In this document: one piece after another, positions 32,426 through 41,928 of the stretch
Layout of the letters: the number at the start of each line of letters is the position of its first letter
Numbering within the stretch: position 1 is the first letter of the stretch
Source: Paenibacillaceae bacterium
GTDB lineage: Bacteria; Bacillota; Bacilli; Paenibacillales; Paenibacillaceae
Length of the DNA stretch: 64,000 nucleotides
Assembly: GCA_004134985.1 (NCBI GenBank)
Contig: REGQ01000012.1
Span: 62,001-126,000 of the forward strand
Direction of reading: 5' to 3'
Notes under the pieces: model-generated
What the model was told of the DNA's origin: nothing
The model's database searches: none
Seen by the model: the letters and a program-made list of their open reading frames with translations, nothing else
Program-made: the position numbers and the translations under genes

Positions 32426-33468
32426 GGTGTACCGATTTGAATCCAGGGTGACAGTCCTTGAGGAGAATCGGGATTGACCCCGGTTGAAACTGCTTTGTAA
32501 TAAGCGAGTCCCTGAGTTACAAAGGAGCCGAGCAGGCCGATTAAATCGGGCTGTACCGGTTGAGCAGGAGAGAAGGTGTTGTCCTGCTGTGGAAAAGCGC
32601 CTGCTTGACCAACCGCTACTACTTCTGCGCCTTTGTTCCGGCAGTCCTGTGCCAAATCTTCTTCCAGCCGCTGCCCGTCAATGCCGCTGCTGAACAGGAC
32701 AACGAGTGTGTTGGCGTTGACGTTAACCATAGGTCCATGCCGCAGTTCCAGCGTGTTGTAGAAGGAGACGGGAACTTGCGCCATTTCCAGCATGATCAAC
32801 GCACCCTCGCACGCAACGCCGTGCAGAGGTCCATTGCCCAAGGCAACGACATGATCCCATTTCTTGCTTGCAATGTGCTGCAATGCGCTCTCATTCGCCT
32901 GCATCATGTTGGGCGCGTTCTGAATATAGCGCTCAATCTCATCGAGCAGCACCGCATCGCTTGCCCAGATGGATGCCAGAATCAGCTGTGTCATATATAA
33001 ACTGGAGAAGGAACGGGTTTGACAGACGCTCGTTTCATTGCACCAGGGAAGATAGAGGCACAGTTCTGACAATTGGGACAGCGGGCTGTTCTCATATTCG
33101 ACAATGGACAGAACGGGACAATGATATGTTTCTTTCAGCAATTTAATGGCCTCAACGGTTTCTGTTGTCGAGCCTGAGCGGGATGGAGCAATAATTAATG
33201 GTTTCTTGAACCGCTTCTTATAGTAGGCCTTATTAAGCAATACATCCCCGCTCGCCGCTGTGAAACAGCGAATACCGAGCTTATCTTCCAGCGTAACTGC
33301 TGCCGAGAGCGATCCCCAATAGCTGGAGCCGCAAGCGACAAAAACAATCTCCTGCGGGTTCTCCTTTTCCAGCAGCTCGGAAATGGCTTCCCTTTGCGAC
33401 TGAAGATAGTCAAATGTTTGGCGCAAGCTTTCGTGTTGTGCAAATATTTCGAGGTAGGAATGGTTCAT
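32422..33468 (-). CDS. SIS-domain sugar phosphate isomerase/deglycase
   Basis: A 348-residue protein with two SIS domains like the isomerase half of GlmS or like FrlB/AgaS: VFVACGSSYWGSL (first phosphosugar loop), PSRSGSTTETVEA (second) and ALGNGPLHGVACEGALIMLEMAQ opening the second domain, ELRHGPM downstream. It lacks a glutaminase domain. AAAGGCGG lies about 8 bases before ATG 33468. With the kinase gene coupled to it, it probably handles a phosphorylated amino or glycated sugar released from the polysaccharide handled by the divergent genes. Confidence 0.83.
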   Translation of the reverse strand: MNHSYLEIFAQHESLRQTFDYLQSQREAISELLEKENPQEIVFVACGSSYWGSLSAAVTLEDKLGIRCFTAASGDVLLNKAYYKKRFKKPLIIAPSRSGSTTETVEAIKLLKETYHCPVLSIVEYENSPLSQLSELCLYLPWCNETSVCQTRSFSSLYMTQLILASIWASDAVLLDEIERYIQNAPNMMQANESALQHIASKKWDHVVALGNGPLHGVACEGALIMLEMAQVPVSFYNTLELRHGPMVNVNANTLVVLFSSGIDGQRLEEDLAQDCRNKGAEVVAVGQAGAFPQQDNTFSPAQPVQPDLIGLLGSFVTQGLAYYKAVSTGVNPDSPQGLSPWIQIGTP

Positions 33469-33971
33469 GCGATATTCCGCCTTTCCGGTATTGGTTTTTC
33501 AAAACAAAGTATAGTTTTTAAACCCATTTTATTGTATAGGCGGATTATCTTTTTATATGGATAAATCAACTGAAGGGACAATTCCCCCTATTTTATGACG
33601 GGGTTCGAACAGAGCAAGAGAAATAACGATAAACTCCAAGAAATTTTTAAATAATCGATTTGTCCATATGTCAAATCTTTCTCTGCATATCTTATTGATT
33701 GGGCCGGCAGTATAATAGGTCTAAATGTAACAATCGGGCAAATTCTGCTCGACCGCTCCAATTGGAAAGTTTGGAAGGCACACCGGTTTTATGCCGATCT
33801 ACAACAACGCATGCCTGAAAAAAAATTGGCTGCAATGCAATAAGCACCTGAGGTAGTGCAGCGGTGATGGATATGCACTTCAAATGTAGTGAGAGCGCTG
33901 TCACCGCTCTAATTAATAGATGTAATAGAGAATTCAGTATAAATAGGCTGTCGGGTGAGAGGGGATACGAA
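33469..33971. promoter_or_regulatory. Divergent regulatory region of the glycan locus
   Basis: About 500 gene-free bases between the SIS gene (minus) and the DUF4838 gene (plus). A TATAAT at 33711-33716 points right, without a matching -35, which fits an activator-dependent promoter (the locus encodes an AraC regulator). On the minus strand TATACT lies at 33509-33514. No hairpin or RNA element was recognised. Confidence 0.45.
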
Positions 33972-36116
33972 ATGATTTTGAATAAAGGCGATGAAGTGAA
34001 GCAAATTGACATTGTTGTGCCATTCACCGGTGCAGCACAATTGGCGGAATTATGGGCGGAAGATGAGCAACAAATCGATTTTTACAATGGGCATGATGAG
34101 GCTGCGCGCTGCACAACCGCTTTTGCTGCAATAGAATTGAAACGCTGCCTCAGCCATACACTGCCGAGCGCGGTATGCCGAATCGTTGAACAGCAGCCGG
34201 ATGCCGGCTGCTTCGTGTCACTGCGTATAGAAGACAGGGTTCAAGCTGGCGAAGCCTTCACGATGGAGGGCGTTGGTGAAGGTGTTATCATTACAGGGAA
34301 GGGTAGAGCGGGTGTGCTTTACGGTGCCTATGAGCTGCTCCGCATGCAGGGCTGGCGCTGGTATGCGCCAGGCAATTCCGGAGAAATTGCTCCGCAGCCA
34401 GGCAGCCGTCTTGTTATGCCTGCAGCCAAGCTGCTCTGTCAAGCTTCGATGGATTTGGGCAGGGGCTTTGATTTCGAATACAAATCGATGGAGTCGGCAT
34501 CGTTTTTTTTGTGGATGGCGAGAAATCGGCTGAATATAGCAACTTACCGTTTTGAGACGGCAGCGTTCTGCCGGAAGCTGGGGATGAGCTTCAAAGTGGG
34601 CGGACATATTTTTGAACAGTTGCTTGATCCAGACCGTCCCCTTCCCGGTGGCAGCACAGTTTGGGATAGCCACCCTGAATGGTATGGAATGCCCGAGAAT
34701 GGCATTCGCACCAAAGAATCAGCTTTGCGTATTCAATTTTGCGTATCCCAGCCTGATTTGATCGATTTTTTGGGGGCGGAGCTTGTTCTGCGTTTGCAAG
34801 GCGTCTGGCAACATGCGGATCGTGTAGATTTGTGGGGCTTCGATACGTGGGGGCATTCCTGTATGTGCGCGAATTGCCAGCGGATCGGGAACAGTGCCGA
34901 TCGGCTGCTTTATTTTGTTTCGGGTGTGAGAGATATCATCAATCGCGCTTTGGCGGAAGGGGCGCTCAGTCATGATGTGAAGCTGATCGTCTGCGGTTAT
35001 GAAGGAACGGATACACTGACCGGCCCGGTGCGTCCCGTACCGGAGAATGTTACGGCAGCCGGCGATCTTATTGTGTACTATCCAATCAACCGCTGTTATG
35101 AACATGGGTTTGCAGATGCCAACTGTTCCACGAATGCCCGTTATCACGAAGCATTGCAAAGCTGGTGCAATCATAAAGAATCGCTGCCTGTCATCATCGG
35201 TGAATATTACAATGTATCGAAGTTTGAAGATTTGCCGCTCTTGTTCACGACGCGTTTAGCACAGGATCTTCCGTCCTATTACCGGATGGGGACAAGGGGG
35301 ATGACCTATATGCATGTCCCCCTCGTCAATTGGGGCATGCGAACATTGACCCAACTGATGTATGCGCAATTAAGCTGGGATGTGAATACGGATGTCGCCG
35401 CTTTTGTGAGGGAGTATCACGCTAACTGGTATGGTCCGCATGCAGAGAGGATGAGCAGCGCCTATGAGAAGATTGAGCAGGCATGGCTGCTCATTGCCGA
35501 TTGGCGCAGCTGGAAGAAGGACAGCATCTTGTCGCTGCTGTTGGCATGGGATGGCGCACAGCCTGTTCAGCCGCTCGCTCCAGGCGATCATTTTCAGCAT
35601 CAGGCAGTTGTGGCTATACAGTCGGGACACAGGTCGCTTGGCTTGTTTGAGCAGGCTGCAGAGCTGATTGAACAGGCGCTTGCTGCCGACAAGTCGGCTG
35701 CTGCACAGCAGCGTCCCGCGCAGTGGAAGGTCGCGCTTAATCCGGTTGAAGCCAGGAGGCAAGCGCTTGACGGACTGCGGTATGAGCTGCGTCTGGGCGA
35801 GGACCGCCGCCTGCTGCGGTACGGCGTCGATACGCTTCGACTGCTGGTGGCGTTTGTAACCTACTACAATGCATTGTACAAGAAAGACGCAGCGCAGGCG
35901 GATATTTCCTGGCAGACCATCGAGCAGACGGCGGAGCGGATGGATTCGTATTTCCTGCCGCTCGGTTACGAACAGCCTGGAGCAGGTTTCGAGAGCAAAG
36001 ATGCACTGACACGCACCCAATTGCGGGAATTAATCCGCCGCTGTCGCAGCGGGCGGGCAGATGCAACAATCATCCGCGAAACGACTGGGTTAAATAAGGA
36101 GAGCGAGGTATTATAG
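33972..36116 (+). CDS. DUF4838-containing protein (glycosidase-like)
   Basis: A 714-residue cytoplasmic protein. ATG 33972 is 6 bases after GAGAGGGGA; an earlier in-frame ATG at 33864 lacks a site. Residues about 80-180 look like the small alpha/beta domain that precedes the barrel in GH20/GH67-like enzymes (GKGRAGVLYGAYELLRMQGWRWYAPG). The DUF4838 barrel follows, with GFDTWGHSCMCANCQRIGN, LIVYYPINRCYEHGF and VIIGEYYNVSKFEDLP. It probably cleaves a uronic-acid or amino-sugar oligosaccharide, but no activity can be claimed. The next gene starts immediately after its stop. Confidence 0.75.
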   Translation: MILNKGDEVKQIDIVVPFTGAAQLAELWAEDEQQIDFYNGHDEAARCTTAFAAIELKRCLSHTLPSAVCRIVEQQPDAGCFVSLRIEDRVQAGEAFTMEGVGEGVIITGKGRAGVLYGAYELLRMQGWRWYAPGNSGEIAPQPGSRLVMPAAKLLCQASMDLGRGFDFEYKSMESASFFLWMARNRLNIATYRFETAAFCRKLGMSFKVGGHIFEQLLDPDRPLPGGSTVWDSHPEWYGMPENGIRTKESALRIQFCVSQPDLIDFLGAELVLRLQGVWQHADRVDLWGFDTWGHSCMCANCQRIGNSADRLLYFVSGVRDIINRALAEGALSHDVKLIVCGYEGTDTLTGPVRPVPENVTAAGDLIVYYPINRCYEHGFADANCSTNARYHEALQSWCNHKESLPVIIGEYYNVSKFEDLPLLFTTRLAQDLPSYYRMGTRGMTYMHVPLVNWGMRTLTQLMYAQLSWDVNTDVAAFVREYHANWYGPHAERMSSAYEKIEQAWLLIADWRSWKKDSILSLLLAWDGAQPVQPLAPGDHFQHQAVVAIQSGHRSLGLFEQAAELIEQALAADKSAAAQQRPAQWKVALNPVEARRQALDGLRYELRLGEDRRLLRYGVDTLRLLVAFVTYYNALYKKDAAQADISWQTIEQTAERMDSYFLPLGYEQPGAGFESKDALTRTQLRELIRRCRSGRADATIIRETTGLNKESEVL

Positions 36117-38984
36117 ATGCAAAATATCAGTAAAACCGATTCCCTTATCCGATGGAATACAGAGCAGGAGAGCGAGCAAAACGTGCTGCTTCCGCTGGCC
36201 GAAGCGGATTCCCTTTTTCTTGCGCTTCCGATTCACGCCAATTGTAAATCCATGCTGTGTGTTCATCTTCTTCTGAAAGACAGCAGCGGGGAACAAGTAT
36301 ATGAAACATCGATCGTTGTAGAATGGTCCGGAATGGAAATCATCTATTTGCTGCTGCCGGAGCATGCGCGGCAATCTGCTCGCACGCTTACGCTGAGAGC
36401 GGCAGATTTCACCTATGCCGGTACAGTGTTGTCGATTGGGGCTCCGGCCTGGCTGCAGCAGCGTCCCTTTCTTCCTGTTAACGCCAATGAGTATTTGCTG
36501 GATATGTTTACGAGCGAAGGCTATTATCAGGTGGAGATGTGGACGAGGGAACCAGCGGGCTCTTGCGTGCTAACTGAGGAATCGGGATTGTTCCGTGCCT
36601 GGAACTATGCACGGCTGATGCTTGCTCTCCCGCAGAATACGACTTCAGGCAGCATTGCTTACTCGCGGGATTATAACCATGATATAGGCGCATTTCAGGC
36701 TTTTATCGTCTGTGTGTCTGTTGAACCAAAGGCAACATTCAGTCTTTATGCAACCATTGACGGTGAAAGGCGGCTGTTGATTGACAGCCGTCCCGGATCA
36801 GGGATGGAAGAGATCCGCGTACCGATTGCAGGCAATAAACTGCAGGCAATCACGATTGCGCTTGCCACTGACAAGGAAGGCCAGCATGTTGCGCATGTAT
36901 ACTGGTTCATGCTGGAGTGCATCGGAGTGCTGCCGGAGCAATCCCATGAGATAGCGGGGATGCCAATGATTGCAGATCCTGAGAAGGTTTCCGGTGAGAG
37001 AACAGAGGAGCTGCCGCTTAAGCTGTTGTTTGACAATGCGGAGTTGGCACGGCTCAGACAAAAAACTGCCTCGGGTACAGGCAAGCGTTTCTATGATGAG
37101 ATCATTGCCGAAGCCGAGGCGAATTTGGCATATGAACCGGAAGGTTACGTCGGTACTTATTTCCCGGTGTACTGGGGGAAGCAGGGAATTGAACGGCCTT
37201 CTGTTCCCTATGAGAAGACGCGCTATTGGTTCAGCACGCTCGTTTACAGTTCATTGGCTTATTTGCTGAGCGGGAATTTATCCTATGGGTATTCAGCCCG
37301 CAGGGCACTGCTGGCTGCTATTCAATGTGAGGAATGGTGCGGGGGTTTTCTGTGCCGGATCCCGAGAGGAATTACAGGCTATCGCGCACCGTTTACGGAA
37401 GCGCATCTTATGCAGGCGGTGGGGCTTTGTTATGATTTCATTGGCGATCTGCTTACCTCAGAGGAAAAAAGAGCGGTGGAGGATGCGGTCTATGAGAAGG
37501 CTATACCGTTTCTGGATATGTATTTGCGAAGGCATAAGGACGGCTACTTATTGGAGAGCAATCAGGGCACAGTTTATTCTGCGGGACTGCTCTATGCTTG
37601 CCTGATTGCGCGACGAAGCCATCCGGATGTCGAAGAGATTTTGCAGCGGCAAACGGCATGGTGTCTGCGGATGATCGGCACCTATTACAAGCCAGACGGA
37701 ACGACAGGCGAAGGGATGATGTATTGGGAGTACACGACGCATTATGCGATAGAAAGTCTGCTGCTTATTTCCCGTTACCAGAATAAGTCGGTTGTTGAGC
37801 TCGCCCCGCCACAGCTTCAGGAAGGAATGGAATATGTGCAGCATATGCGCGGGCTAAGCGATGAGGTGATCAGCTTCCTGCCGATTGGCGATTGCCGGGC
37901 AGAGCGGTTTCTGTATATGGGGCCATCCTTCCTGTTTTTTGCCAAGTACTATAAGGATGCTTCTGCTTATGGGTTATGGCACAAGTATTATGATACGCCT
38001 CATCCAACAGGATGCTCTTTTTTCGGGGCCGAGAACAACAGTGGTCAATATACGACCAACGGGCTGTTGACGTTTCTGCTTCATGAGGATCAGCCTGTAG
38101 CGGAGCCGACTTTGCCAGCGCAACAAAGGTTTGATTGCGATCGGATTTTCTGGCGAACAGGCACGAAGGGGACGGACATGCTGCTGTTTTTCGAAGGCGG
38201 CAAGCAGACGTTCGAGCATGCTCATTACGATAAAGGCCAATTCATCATTCAGGCCTACGGCGAGATGTTGGCCGCTGACCCGGGAATGCTGGATTACAGC
38301 AATCCTGGACATGTCAATTATGTACAGTCCGCCTATCACAATATTGTCACGATTCGCGGCAAAAACCAGTCTTATAAAAATGCGGATCATGCCGTTCTCA
38401 TTCAACAATACGACAATGACGGCCAGTTCAATTATTTGCAAGCCGATTTGGAGAACAGCTACAAGGAATTGGCGCGTTATGACCGAACCTTGCTGTTTGT
38501 GAGGCCTAATTACTTTGTGGTTCTGGATGAATTGGCTGCGCCATCCGGCGGGATGGAATGGAATTTCCACAGCCGCGGCGCATTGCGGCAAGCAGACGAC
38601 AATCTGTTTATCGCAGAAGCTCCTAAGGCGGGACTCGTTATGAAATACGCTTCGGATGTGCCGCTCACTTACCGATTAAGCCAGTATGAGGACGGCGAAG
38701 CGGTGAGCAGTTACAATCTCGTGCTGCATCCCGATGTCGATGAGTCGACAATGAACGTTGCGGCAGTGTTGGTTCCTTACCCGAATACAGGCAATCCGCC
38801 TCCTGTCAATGTAGCCTGTGTAATGCTGGAGGGCGGCGCCTTGTTCACTGTGGAAGGAGCTTGGGGAACGGATACGCTGCTTGTAAGACTGGGAGGTAAA
38901 GCGCTTGCGTGGCAGGGAGAACAGATAACGGAGCGAATTCGGGTCTCCCGTGCAGACGGTAAACCCGCAAGGTCGTTTGGATAA
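36117..38984 (+). CDS. Heparinase II/III-family polysaccharide lyase-like protein
   Basis: A 955-residue protein whose ATG directly abuts the upstream stop codon. An N-terminal beta-rich region (1-290) precedes an alpha/alpha toroid (about 310-610; WCGGFLCRIPRGITGYRAPF, YLLESNQGTVYSAGLLYACL, DGTTGEGMMYWEYTTHYAIESLL). A heparinase II/III C-terminal beta-sandwich begins at about 684 and includes FEHAHYDKGQFIIQAYG with H701, H703 and Y704. Such proteins cleave uronic-acid-containing glycans by beta-elimination. There is no signal peptide, so it should act on imported oligosaccharides. The substrate is unknown. Confidence 0.82.
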   Translation: MQNISKTDSLIRWNTEQESEQNVLLPLAEADSLFLALPIHANCKSMLCVHLLLKDSSGEQVYETSIVVEWSGMEIIYLLLPEHARQSARTLTLRAADFTYAGTVLSIGAPAWLQQRPFLPVNANEYLLDMFTSEGYYQVEMWTREPAGSCVLTEESGLFRAWNYARLMLALPQNTTSGSIAYSRDYNHDIGAFQAFIVCVSVEPKATFSLYATIDGERRLLIDSRPGSGMEEIRVPIAGNKLQAITIALATDKEGQHVAHVYWFMLECIGVLPEQSHEIAGMPMIADPEKVSGERTEELPLKLLFDNAELARLRQKTASGTGKRFYDEIIAEAEANLAYEPEGYVGTYFPVYWGKQGIERPSVPYEKTRYWFSTLVYSSLAYLLSGNLSYGYSARRALLAAIQCEEWCGGFLCRIPRGITGYRAPFTEAHLMQAVGLCYDFIGDLLTSEEKRAVEDAVYEKAIPFLDMYLRRHKDGYLLESNQGTVYSAGLLYACLIARRSHPDVEEILQRQTAWCLRMIGTYYKPDGTTGEGMMYWEYTTHYAIESLLLISRYQNKSVVELAPPQLQEGMEYVQHMRGLSDEVISFLPIGDCRAERFLYMGPSFLFFAKYYKDASAYGLWHKYYDTPHPTGCSFFGAENNSGQYTTNGLLTFLLHEDQPVAEPTLPAQQRFDCDRIFWRTGTKGTDMLLFFEGGKQTFEHAHYDKGQFIIQAYGEMLAADPGMLDYSNPGHVNYVQSAYHNIVTIRGKNQSYKNADHAVLIQQYDNDGQFNYLQADLENSYKELARYDRTLLFVRPNYFVVLDELAAPSGGMEWNFHSRGALRQADDNLFIAEAPKAGLVMKYASDVPLTYRLSQYEDGEAVSSYNLVLHPDVDESTMNVAAVLVPYPNTGNPPPVNVACVMLEGGALFTVEGAWGTDTLLVRLGGKALAWQGEQITERIRVSRADGKPARSFG

Positions 38985-39008
38985 CCCAGGTTGGCAGCTT
39001 CGCGTGAA

Positions 39009-39878
39009 TTAGTCGATGCTGCCTTCACTGTCAAGCTTGCTGCGATATTCGGTAGGGGAAAGCTGCTCATATTTTTTAAACAGCCGGCTGAAATACAATT
39101 GATCGTCAAAACCGACCAGTGAAGAGATTTGTCGAATGTTGAGCTGGGTATGGCGCATCAGATCCTTGGCCTTCTGGAATCGGTATTGGATCAAATATTG
39201 CTGTGGCGACAAACCCGTATACTGCTTGAACAAACTTGTAAAGCGGCTCAAACTTAGCCCGGCATGTGCGGCGAGCTCTTTCACAGTGATTCTCCGGGCA
39301 TAATTTTTGTGGAGCAGGTTGAAGGAAGCGTATAAGTCCAGCTCCCGCTGGTCCATATGGCGGACTTTCTCTTGAATGGACATTTTGCGTGAGACGGTAA
39401 AAATAAGCTCTTGCAGCAATGCGCCCGAAATTTGCTCGAAACTCGGCTGTTTCTCCGTTTCCTCTTCGATGATTCTTGCGAACAGCCGAGGAATCTCATC
39501 ATTGATACCGGTAACGAAAATACGCTCATTCCACAGCCCCGCTTTAATAAGCAGGTCAGTCACCCCATAACCGGTAAAATGGAGCCAGTAGCTGCCTGTC
39601 GGCTCTTTGCCGGATTTGGCATAAAATTGTCTTTCGTAAGGCTTGCCGATAAATACGGTGCCGGCTTCGATTGTTTGCTCACAATTGGCAATCCTCACGT
39701 TCATTTGTCCGCTGTGAAGGTAAGAAAGCAAATAATCAACCCTGCCCTGCTCGCGATTGGCGAATCCCTCCGGCTCGTCGTATTCGTATCCGATGCAATT
39801 GATAATTAAAGACTCGCCCCGGCTGTGATGGCCCCTGTCATCGAGATCTGGAACGCGATATGCATATTGATATTTCAT
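39009..39878 (-). CDS. AraC-family transcriptional regulator
   Basis: A 289-residue regulator: an N-terminal cupin-like AraC_binding domain (about 30-160; GSYWLHFTGYG is typical) and a C-terminal double helix-turn-helix (about 190-285; ITVKELAAHAGLSLSRFTSLFKQYTGLSPQQYL and IRQISSLVGFDDQLYFSRLFKKYEQLSPTEYR are the two halves). ATG 39878 is preceded by GAAGGAG; ORF starts further upstream lack it. It sits between the heparinase gene and the ABC importer and is the likely activator of both. Confidence 0.87.
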   Translation of the reverse strand: MKYQYAYRVPDLDDRGHHSRGESLIINCIGYEYDEPEGFANREQGRVDYLLSYLHSGQMNVRIANCEQTIEAGTVFIGKPYERQFYAKSGKEPTGSYWLHFTGYGVTDLLIKAGLWNERIFVTGINDEIPRLFARIIEEETEKQPSFEQISGALLQELIFTVSRKMSIQEKVRHMDQRELDLYASFNLLHKNYARRITVKELAAHAGLSLSRFTSLFKQYTGLSPQQYLIQYRFQKAKDLMRHTQLNIRQISSLVGFDDQLYFSRLFKKYEQLSPTEYRSKLDSEGSID

Positions 39879-40006
39879 CGTGAAGTTCTCCTTCTTCATA
39901 GTTGCTAACATCGGCTTATTTTGAATCCGCTTTCATTATAATTTAATTCAACCCGTTGTTCAATAACTAACCGATGGACCGCTTCATTAGATTGGATTGG
40001 CTATGA

Positions 40007-40061
40007 AAAAACAGGCAAGTCAAACCGGGCGAACGACCGTCCCGTTTGACTTGCCTGTTTT
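40007..40061 (-). terminator. Strong terminator of the second ABC importer operon
   Basis: A long stem (ACAGGCAAGTCAAAC at 40011-40025 with its complement at 40045-40059, extended by CGGG pairs) is followed on the minus strand by six T residues. It lies 16 bases after the last permease stop. Confidence 0.88.
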
Positions 40062-40077
40062 GGAGCGGGTGGATTGA

Positions 40078-40950
40078 CTAGCCTTTAACTGCGCCCTCCG
40101 TCAAGCCTTTTTCAATAAACTTTGATATAAACAAGTAAATGATTAATACGGGGATTACGGTAAGCGAGACGGCCGTTGCCATCAGTCCAAAATCGGTTCC
40201 GTATTGGGAGCTGATTTCGTTCAGCAGCGCCACAATCGGACGGACGCTCTCTTTGTTGACAAAAATCAGCGCAGAGAACAAGTCATTGTACGACCACAGA
40301 AACACGAAAATGCTTACCGATGCGAATGCGGGCCTGGATACGGGAAAGAAGATTTTAACCAGCATTTGCCAACGGTTACAACCGTCAATAAATGCCGCTT
40401 CTTCCAATTCCTTGGCGATTGTTGTCATGTAGCCCGCAATAACCAGTGTCGCAAACGTTAGATTGCCAGCGGTCTGCGGGAAGATGAGTCCCCCATACGT
40501 ATTGACCAAACTCGTCTTGATCAGAAGTTCGTATACGGGTACGACAGTCGCAAAAGCGGGGATGAGCAGGGTTCCATAAAGAATGGAGTAGATCAGTCTT
40601 CTCCCTTTGAATCTAAACCGGGATAAGGCATAGGCAGCGAACCCGCTGAGCAGCAGCACCAATACCACGGTGCTTCCCGACATGATCAAGCTGTTCATAT
40701 AGCTTCGTCCAATATTGATCCTATCGAATGCAGTGACATAATTGGCGAGAACCGGTTCCAAGGATAAGGAGAACGACTTGTTCATGACATCTCTTGACAG
40801 TTTGAACGAGTTGTTGACGATCCAAAATAGCGGATAGATTGTCGTCAGTGACCAGGCGGTCAGCACAATGTACATGAATGTCGTTCCTAAACTAAACCGG
40901 CTTCGTTTGGTCAGCTGGATTTTCAGTTTGTTATGAATGATTGGTTGCAT
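40078..40950 (-). CDS. Carbohydrate ABC permease, MalG type (second importer)
   Basis: A 290-residue permease with six predicted helices and the EAA loop LEEAAFIDGCNRWQMLVKIFFP. AGGAG lies about 10 bases before the ATG and the gene follows the MalF-type gene by 23 bases. It probably imports oligosaccharides for the DUF4838, heparinase-like and kinase/SIS proteins. No ATPase gene is linked. Confidence 0.88.
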   Translation of the reverse strand: MQPIIHNKLKIQLTKRSRFSLGTTFMYIVLTAWSLTTIYPLFWIVNNSFKLSRDVMNKSFSLSLEPVLANYVTAFDRINIGRSYMNSLIMSGSTVVLVLLLSGFAAYALSRFRFKGRRLIYSILYGTLLIPAFATVVPVYELLIKTSLVNTYGGLIFPQTAGNLTFATLVIAGYMTTIAKELEEAAFIDGCNRWQMLVKIFFPVSRPAFASVSIFVFLWSYNDLFSALIFVNKESVRPIVALLNEISSQYGTDFGLMATAVSLTVIPVLIIYLFISKFIEKGLTEGAVKG

Positions 40951-40973
40951 AAAAGTACACTCCTAATGACAGC

Positions 40974-41831
40974 TTAGTAGGTAATTTCTTCACTTTTCAA
41001 CAGACGGTTGGCGAGTACAGCCAACAGGATTCCGAAGATCACCATGTAAATGGCAATCGCGGAGCCGTAACCGAAGTTTTGATCGACAATCGCTTTTTTA
41101 TACATATACGTCCCCAATACTTCTGTTCCGTTCTGTCCTCTTGAAATGACCCAAATGAACTCGAACACTTTCATGGTCCCGGTTATAGCGAGCGTAATGA
41201 CAACTTTAATGTCACTTAATATTAGAGGGATCGTCAGCTTGACTGTTTTCTTGAACCCGGTGATCCCTTCAAGCTTGGCTGCTTCGTAGTAGTCGGCAGG
41301 GATCTTGGACATAGCAGTCAGGAATAAAACAAAATAGAAACCGACATAGTGCCATACGGTAGGGATGGAAACGGCTTTCAGCGCATTGCTTTCACTAAGC
41401 CAAAGCACTTGCTCGATGCCGAAAGCGCCCAAAAGGCCATTAAGCAAACCAAAATTATAGTTGTAGATCAGAACGAACAACAGCGAGATGGCTGTCCCGG
41501 AAATAACGACCGGAAAGAAAAACACGGTGCGGAAAAATCCTTGAAACTTCGTAATATTGCTGACCAAGACAGCAAGCAATAAGGCAATGCCCACTTGAAA
41601 AACAATGACATACAGCATAATTTCCAGCGTGTGCAGGGTCGACGCTCCCAGCAGTTCATCCGACACCATCCGCTTGTAATTGTCCCAGCCGACGAATCGC
41701 TTCTCGAAAAATCCTTTCGTCCGGAAAAAGCTCAAGTACATGCTTTTGAAAAATGGATAATATAAAAAGACCGACATCAGCAGCGCCATAGGGAATAAGA
41801 AAATAAAAATATACTTGCGATCGCCCTTCAT
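40974..41831 (-). CDS. Carbohydrate ABC permease, MalF type (second importer)
   Basis: A 285-residue permease with about six helices and the EAA loop DYYEAAKLEGITGFKKTVKLTIP. The preferred start is ATG 41831, with AAAGGTG 7-8 bases upstream; GTG 41840 overlaps that site. It is separated from the binding-protein gene by a stable hairpin that may lower its expression relative to the lipoprotein. Confidence 0.87.
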   Translation of the reverse strand: MKGDRKYIFIFLFPMALLMSVFLYYPFFKSMYLSFFRTKGFFEKRFVGWDNYKRMVSDELLGASTLHTLEIMLYVIVFQVGIALLLAVLVSNITKFQGFFRTVFFFPVVISGTAISLLFVLIYNYNFGLLNGLLGAFGIEQVLWLSESNALKAVSIPTVWHYVGFYFVLFLTAMSKIPADYYEAAKLEGITGFKKTVKLTIPLILSDIKVVITLAITGTMKVFEFIWVISRGQNGTEVLGTYMYKKAIVDQNFGYGSAIAIYMVIFGILLAVLANRLLKSEEITY

Positions 41832-41862
41832 AATTATCACCTTTAGTGTTTATTTTTCTTTT

Positions 41863-41906
41863 AAAAGATTACGCCGCCTTAGTGAAGAGGGGCGGCGTAA
41901 TCTTTT
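41863..41906 (-). terminator. Intercistronic hairpin between binding protein and permease genes
   Basis: A perfect 16-bp stem (AAAAGATTACGCCGCC at 41863-41878 with its complement at 41891-41906) and only four T residues on the minus strand. It fits a partial terminator or mRNA-stabilising element that keeps the binding protein more abundant than the permeases. Confidence 0.75.
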
Positions 41907-41928
41907 TTATAAAAGGATAGGAATCGTA